From Thiobacillus sp. (lineage in GTDB: Bacteria > Pseudomonadota > Gammaproteobacteria > Burkholderiales > Thiobacillaceae), in the NCBI GenBank assembly GCA_020216925.1, contig JAIWOL010000077.1:1-10000 (forward strand): a DNA stretch of 10,000 bases. Reading direction: 5' to 3'. Shown piece after piece: positions 7,331-10,000 of the stretch (position 1 is the first letter of the stretch; the number at the start of each line of letters is the position of its first letter). Under the pieces are notes generated by a model, which was not told the origin of the DNA, searched no databases, and saw only the letters and a program-made list of their open reading frames with translations. The position numbers and the translations under genes are program-made.

Positions 7331-8796
7331 GCAGGTAATCCGGTTGAGCGGGGAGGAACGAGCGGCAACCACACCGAGAAGCAGGAGCCGCCGCCGGGTG
7401 GCGTCGTGAGCACGATGCAGCCGGCGTGTTCGGCGACGATTTCTTCGACCAGATACAGGCCAAGCCCCGTGCCTTCGCCGGCAGCGCGGGTGGTAAAGAA
7501 AGGATTGAAAATCTGGTCGCGCACCGCCTCGGGAATACCCTGTCCGTCGTCCTGCACGCACAGCCGCAGGGCCTGCGGCGCGGCCGCCACGGCAGCGGGG
7601 TCGCCCGCAATGAGCGCGTTGGCTTCGCTTGCGGGCTCCCAGGTTGCGGCCGCGGCGCTAACCGATATCTGTCTTGCGCCGGCGTCCGCCGCATTTTTGA
7701 CCAGATTGATCAGCACCTGGTGAATACGCTCGCGATCGACGACGCATTCCAGTTCTGGCGGGGCTTCCACGCATACGTGCACCCCCGCTGGCAGCTGGGT
7801 GTCGACCAGTCGCAGCGACGACTGCACCAGTTCGGCCACGGCGTGCGCGCGCAGATTGGGCTGGGGCTTGCGCACGCTGTCGAGCAGGCGGCGCACGATG
7901 CGCCGGGCGCGTTCGGTTTCGCCGTCTATCTGAGCGAGCCACTGCCGCTTCATTTCGGCATCGGCCGCGTCGTCTTCCAGCAGCAGTTGCGCCGACGTCG
8001 AAATATTCGACAGCGGGTTGTTCAGCTCGTGCGCCACGCCGGAAACCAGCACCCCCAGCGCAGCGACCTTTTCGTTGCGCCGCGCCTGCGCCTGTTGCGC
8101 GCGCATGTGCGCGAGCATGGCATTGAATGCGTCGACGAAGGAGCGCAGCTCACGGTCGTTCGACAGACGCGGCAATTCATTGGCGCGCCCCTCGTCGATG
8201 GCGACGAGGTCTTGTTCGAGCCGCTTCAGCGGACGCGCGACGCTGCGCAAGAGATACAAGCCGCCGGCCAGACCGATGAGGATCACCGCGACCAGCGCGA
8301 TCACCAGCATGTCGCGCGCGTCGTTGGTCGCCTGTGCCAGCTTGATGCGTTCGCGGGTGAGAATTTCGCGCGTGGTTTCGTACAGCACGCTGCCCTGTGC
8401 GCGGATTGCCTCGCTCGCCGCTTCGCGCTGGCGCGGTTCCAGTCCCGGGTAGGCCCGCACCTGATCCACGTAGCTGTCGATCAGTCTCTCGAGTTCTCCC
8501 ACCCTGGCCTCGCCGACGATTCCGACGAAGGTGGGTCGAAACTCGGTGAGCAGGCGGCGCGCCTCCGCTGCCTCATCCGAAAAATGCTTCAGGCCGTCCA
8601 GATCGGCGTAGAGGAACAGATTTTTTTCGTCGCGGCGCATTTCCAGCGCCACCCGGCGCAGATCGGCCACCGCCTGGCCCGCTTCGATCTGCCGGTTGAG
8701 AAAATGCAGATCGGCAAACACCACCACCGCAAAACCCAGCAGCGTGAGCTTGGATATGGCATAGGCACCGAGGATCTTGCTGCGCAGGCTGGACAT
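7327..8796 (-). CDS. Membrane sensor histidine kinase paired with the NtrC-type regulator
   Basis: A 489-residue kinase. Membrane segments at about 10-30 and 162-185 enclose a mostly helical periplasmic sensor of some 130 residues; its RRDEKNLFLYAD stretch recalls four-helix-bundle/HBM sensors of chemoreceptors. A HAMP linker (about 183-235) leads to the phospho-acceptor H256 in GVAHELNNPL, the N box NLVKNAADAG (364-373), G1 DDGQGIP (416-422) and G2 GEGTGLGL (440-447). The H-box sequence is of the NtrB/AtoS type that normally partners sigma-54 activators. The ATG at 8796 lies just before the first membrane segment but has no clear Shine-Dalgarno sequence; a TTG at 8871 would add a polar leader spanning the regulatory repeats and is less likely. 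The sensed ligand cannot be read from the sequence. Confidence 0.95.
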   Translation of the reverse strand: MSSLRSKILGAYAISKLTLLGFAVVVFADLHFLNRQIEAGQAVADLRRVALEMRRDEKNLFLYADLDGLKHFSDEAAEARRLLTEFRPTFVGIVGEARVGELERLIDSYVDQVRAYPGLEPRQREAASEAIRAQGSVLYETTREILTRERIKLAQATNDARDMLVIALVAVILIGLAGGLYLLRSVARPLKRLEQDLVAIDEGRANELPRLSNDRELRSFVDAFNAMLAHMRAQQAQARRNEKVAALGVLVSGVAHELNNPLSNISTSAQLLLEDDAADAEMKRQWLAQIDGETERARRIVRRLLDSVRKPQPNLRAHAVAELVQSSLRLVDTQLPAGVHVCVEAPPELECVVDRERIHQVLINLVKNAADAGARQISVSAAAATWEPASEANALIAGDPAAVAAAPQALRLCVQDDGQGIPEAVRDQIFNPFFTTRAAGEGTGLGLYLVEEIVAEHAGCIVLTTPPGGGSCFSVWLPLVPPRSTGLPA

Positions 8797-8804
8797 GGCA
8801 GGAC

Positions 8805-8868
8805 GTGTTGCAAAAGGTGTCGCAGTGTAACGCAACGCAACACTCAAATGTTTCACTATGCAACATTT
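8805..8868. promoter_or_regulatory. Enhancer-like cluster of TGTTGC/GCAACA elements
   Basis: Within 64 bp there are GTGTTGC (8805-8811), GTGTCGC (8817-8823), GCAAC (8832-8836), GCAACAC (8837-8843) and GCAACA (8860-8865). The best site is TGTTTCACTATGCAACA (8849-8865), core of an imperfect palindrome whose outer arms AAATGTT/AACATTT (8846-8852 and 8862-8868) match perfectly. A related 17-mer, TGTAACGCAACGCAACA, lies at 8826-8842. TGT half-sites begin at 8806, 8826 and 8849, about two helical turns apart. The cluster ends 61 bp before the sigma-54 promoter, a typical enhancer distance, and sits 10-70 bp upstream of the kinase ATG, so it could also affect that gene. Binding by the adjacent regulator is inference. 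Confidence 0.55.
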
Positions 8869-8897
8869 CAAGAAGACCGGTGCGCCAGAAAATCATT

Positions 8898-8910
8898 TAT
8901 CTCATTGATA
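8898..8910 (-). promoter_or_regulatory. Probable IHF site between enhancer and sigma-54 promoter
   Basis: Read on the minus strand, the segment TATCAATGAGATA fits the IHF consensus WATCAANNNNTTR at 8 of 9 fixed positions. It lies in an AT-rich stretch exactly between the repeat cluster and the -24 element, where IHF bends DNA in many sigma-54 promoters. Short AT-rich matches occur by chance, so position is the main support. Confidence 0.4.
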
Positions 8911-8928
8911 TAAAATGGTTATTTAATC

Positions 8929-8944
8929 TGGCATGTATGCTGCT
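8929..8944 (+). promoter_or_regulatory. Sigma-54 (-24/-12) promoter
   Basis: TGGCATGTATGCTGCT matches the sigma-54 consensus TGGCACG-N4-TTGCW at 10 of 12 fixed positions, with the obligatory GG (8930-8931) and GC (8942-8943) exactly 10 bases apart. Transcription would start near 8955, upstream of the ATG at 8987. It faces the USP-like gene and follows an IHF-like site and an enhancer-like cluster. Confidence 0.72.
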
Positions 8945-8986
8945 AAAGACATGTCATCTCGTCTTCATATGAATCCGGAGCCCGCC

Positions 8987-9565
8987 ATGTCCCAGCCCTC
9001 ATCCCTCAAACGCATGATGAACGCCCTGTCGTTCGCCCATCTGGGCGAATCGCTTTCGCTCTCGCAAAAGGACCGCGCACTGAGCGCTTCGACGGCAACG
9101 ACAGTACAGGTTGAGGCGGCCGCAGACACCCAGGCATCGGCCAGTGCCGTGCCGCGCAGCCAGGTAGGGCTTTATCTGGGCAGCGAATTGCCCGCGAGCG
9201 TGATGCAGTACGTGTTGCAAACCTGCGTTCGACTGCATCACGGACTCACCGTCTTTTCCTTCCAGAGCGAGCGGGAAATCGACGCCACGCTCGCCCCGCA
9301 TCGCCACGCGCTGGCCGAAGCCAATGTCATCGTCAAGACCGTGGCGCTCACCGGCGACCCCGCCCGCGCGCTGGCCAGCGCCCTGAAACGCCGTTCGGGC
9401 GTGGCTTTCCTGGTGTGCAATGAATCCGGGTTCCTGGGCAGCCGCCTCACCCGGGGGGCAATAAGCCCGGACAGCCTGCCGGTGCCGGTGGTGCTGGTTG
9501 CCGCGCGCGGCGAAGCAGTGGAACATCGCGGAGCCATGCTGCCTGGCGCGACACGCGCCGCCTGA
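8987..9565 (+). CDS. Uncharacterised protein with USP-like alpha/beta domain, likely sigma-54 target
   Basis: A 192-residue soluble protein that I cannot assign to a named family. The first ~57 residues are rich in S, A, T and Q and look disordered. Residues 58-175 alternate strands and helices in the order of a universal-stress-protein fold: strand 59-65, helix 69-83, strand 87-92, strand 113-118, GDPARALASAL helix (123-133), strand 138-144, strand 166-172. The G-x2-G of the USP nucleotide site is seen at 148-151 (GFLG), but the later glycine and S/T are not in register, so ATP binding is doubtful. ATG at 8987 is chosen because GGAG lies 6 bases upstream and it follows the predicted sigma-54 transcription start; in-frame ATGs at 8933 and 8951 lie within or before that start. 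A SulP gene follows after 94 bp. Confidence 0.85.
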   Translation: MSQPSSLKRMMNALSFAHLGESLSLSQKDRALSASTATTVQVEAAADTQASASAVPRSQVGLYLGSELPASVMQYVLQTCVRLHHGLTVFSFQSEREIDATLAPHRHALAEANVIVKTVALTGDPARALASALKRRSGVAFLVCNESGFLGSRLTRGAISPDSLPVPVVLVAARGEAVEHRGAMLPGATRAA

Positions 9566-9578
9566 ACCCAGTGCCGGC

Positions 9579-9619
9579 CAGGGCCGGCCTGCCTCGCACA
9601 GGGCCGGCCCGGCCGGCCA
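9579..9619. repeat. GC-rich direct and inverted repeats, possible hairpin
   Basis: CAGGGCCGGCC occurs twice (9579-9589 and 9599-9609), 20 bp apart, followed by another CGGCCGGCC. GGGCCGGCC (9581-9589) and GGCCGGCCC (9602-9610) can pair as a perfect 9-bp stem with a 12-base loop. It lies 15 bp after the USP-like stop. No immediate T-run follows (the next is TTTT about 20 bases on), so it may be a weak or factor-dependent terminator, an attenuator before the SulP gene, or an mRNA stabiliser. Confidence 0.5.
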
Positions 9620-9635
9620 TACTTGATAGTTTTCT

Positions 9636-9651
9636 GTACGTCACTGCGTAC
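9636..9651. promoter_or_regulatory. Small inverted repeat before the SulP gene
   Basis: GTACG-TCACTG-CGTAC is a 5-bp inverted repeat with a 6-base spacer, just upstream of the SulP ATG. It could be an operator or chance. No convincing -35/-10 pair is seen in this gap. Confidence 0.2.
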
Positions 9652-9659
9652 CCTTTTCC

Positions 9660-10000
9660 ATGCTGACCCGATTCCTGCCTTTCCTCAACTGGTTTCCCAT
9701 GCGCGCGGATACGCTGCGCGGCGACCTCATCGCCGGCATTACCGTGGCGATGATCCTCATTCCCCAGGCCATGGCCTACGCTGCGCTCGCGGGTCTGCCG
9801 GTGGTGTACGGGCTGTACGCCTCCTTCCTGCCCGTGATGGTCGCCTCGATGTGGGGCGCATCGCGCTTTCTGCATACCGGCCCGGTGGCCCTGCTGTCGC
9901 TGATGTCCGCGGCGGCCATTGAACCGCTTGCCACGCGCGGCAGCGAAGAATTCATCGCCCTGTCAGTGACGCTTGCACTCATGGTGGGCGTGATGCGGCT
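9660..10000 (+). CDS. SulP/SLC26-family anion transporter, partial (C-terminus beyond right edge)
   Basis: The first 113 codons of a SulP permease. The N-terminal segment FLPFLNWFP...LRGDLIAGITVAMILIPQAMAYAALAGLP-VVYGLYAS is the family signature (about residues 5-56), with the first membrane helices at about 24-44, 50-68 and 76-92. SulP proteins carry sulfate, bicarbonate or other anions by Na+ or H+ symport or exchange, and often end in a cytoplasmic STAS domain that would lie outside the window. The ATG at 9660 has no Shine-Dalgarno sequence; an ATG at 9699 would lose part of the conserved N-terminus. It is preceded by the GC-rich hairpin and may be read through from the sigma-54 promoter or have its own. 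The substrate cannot be told from this part. Confidence 0.9.
   Translation, partial: MLTRFLPFLNWFPMRADTLRGDLIAGITVAMILIPQAMAYAALAGLPVVYGLYASFLPVMVASMWGASRFLHTGPVALLSLMSAAAIEPLATRGSEEFIALSVTLALMVGVMR

Noticed and set aside
5969..7561. Longer N-terminus for the response regulator starting near 7561
   Set aside because: The extra residues are a frame-shifted reading of the kinase C-terminus; the receiver domain begins right at the ATG at 7330 that overlaps the kinase stop.
8797..8871. Extended kinase start at a TTG at 8871
   Set aside because: The leader would be polar, unlike the family, and would place coding sequence over the repeat cluster; the ATG at 8796 directly precedes the first membrane segment.
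7426..8913. 495-codon plus-strand open frame opposite the histidine kinase
   Set aside because: Composition is that of an antisense shadow; the minus strand encodes a complete kinase with all motifs.
8909..8914. TATAAA as a sigma-70 -10 for the USP-like gene
   Set aside because: No -35-like hexamer at 16-18 bp upstream, whereas the sigma-54 core just downstream is strong.
8933..8986. Earlier in-frame ATGs for the USP-like protein (8933, 8951, 8969)
   Set aside because: The first lies inside the sigma-54 core and the second before the predicted transcript start; only 8987 has a well-spaced GGAG.
9579..9619. CRISPR-like or mobile-element repeat
   Set aside because: Only two short GC-palindromic copies 20 bp apart with no unique spacers, no cas gene and no transposase.

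Overview
The window is gene-dense, high-GC DNA (roughly 60-65% by eye) that reads like the chromosome of a betaproteobacterium. The pointers are an NhaR-type LysR regulator beside htpX, an Alx/TerC protein, an RsmB/NOP-type methyltransferase, an NtrC-type two-component pair and a SulP transporter, all in proteobacterial style. A sulfur- or nitrogen-oxidising betaproteobacterial lineage would fit, but the genus cannot be fixed from the sequence alone. I see no mobile element, tRNA, rRNA, CRISPR array or phage gene, and no stretch over 300 bases lacks a gene.

Left part (1-4118, all leftward): five closely spaced genes that look like one operon, read right to left. They are htpX (membrane zinc protease), an Alx/TerC membrane protein, an AI-2E/YdiK-family membrane protein, a PsiE-family membrane protein, and an RsmB/NOP-type RNA m5C methyltransferase cut by the left edge. 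Gaps are only about 16-37 bp. The theme is the inner membrane under stress plus one RNA-modifying enzyme.

Centre (4119-5141): an nhaR-like LysR gene runs rightward, divergent from htpX. The 123-bp gap holds a good promoter for the regulator, a 13-bp palindrome inside its -35/-10 spacer, and a second CGATTTT half-site 22 bp downstream. No NhaA antiporter gene is present in the window. The neighbouring htpX-alx operon is therefore the obvious candidate target.

Right-centre (5151-8796, leftward): a histidine kinase and a sigma-54-dependent NtrC-type response regulator overlap as ATGA. They are followed by a small thioredoxin-like protein with a CPPC active site and a stand-alone PIN-domain protein whose start overlaps the thioredoxin stop. 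This looks like a four-gene operon.

Right end (8797-10000): the 190-bp gap between the kinase and a rightward gene contains what looks like a complete sigma-54 promoter: a GG-N10-GC core (8929-8944), a near-consensus IHF site (8898-8910) and a cluster of TGTTGC/GCAACA elements (8805-8868) at the right distance for an enhancer. The simplest reading is that the adjacent response regulator binds the cluster and switches on the rightward gene, which encodes a 192-residue protein with a universal-stress-protein-like fold. It may also control the kinase gene. A GC-rich hairpin separates that gene from a SulP anion transporter cut by the right edge. This circuit, with an uncharacterised USP-like output, is the most interesting thing in the window.
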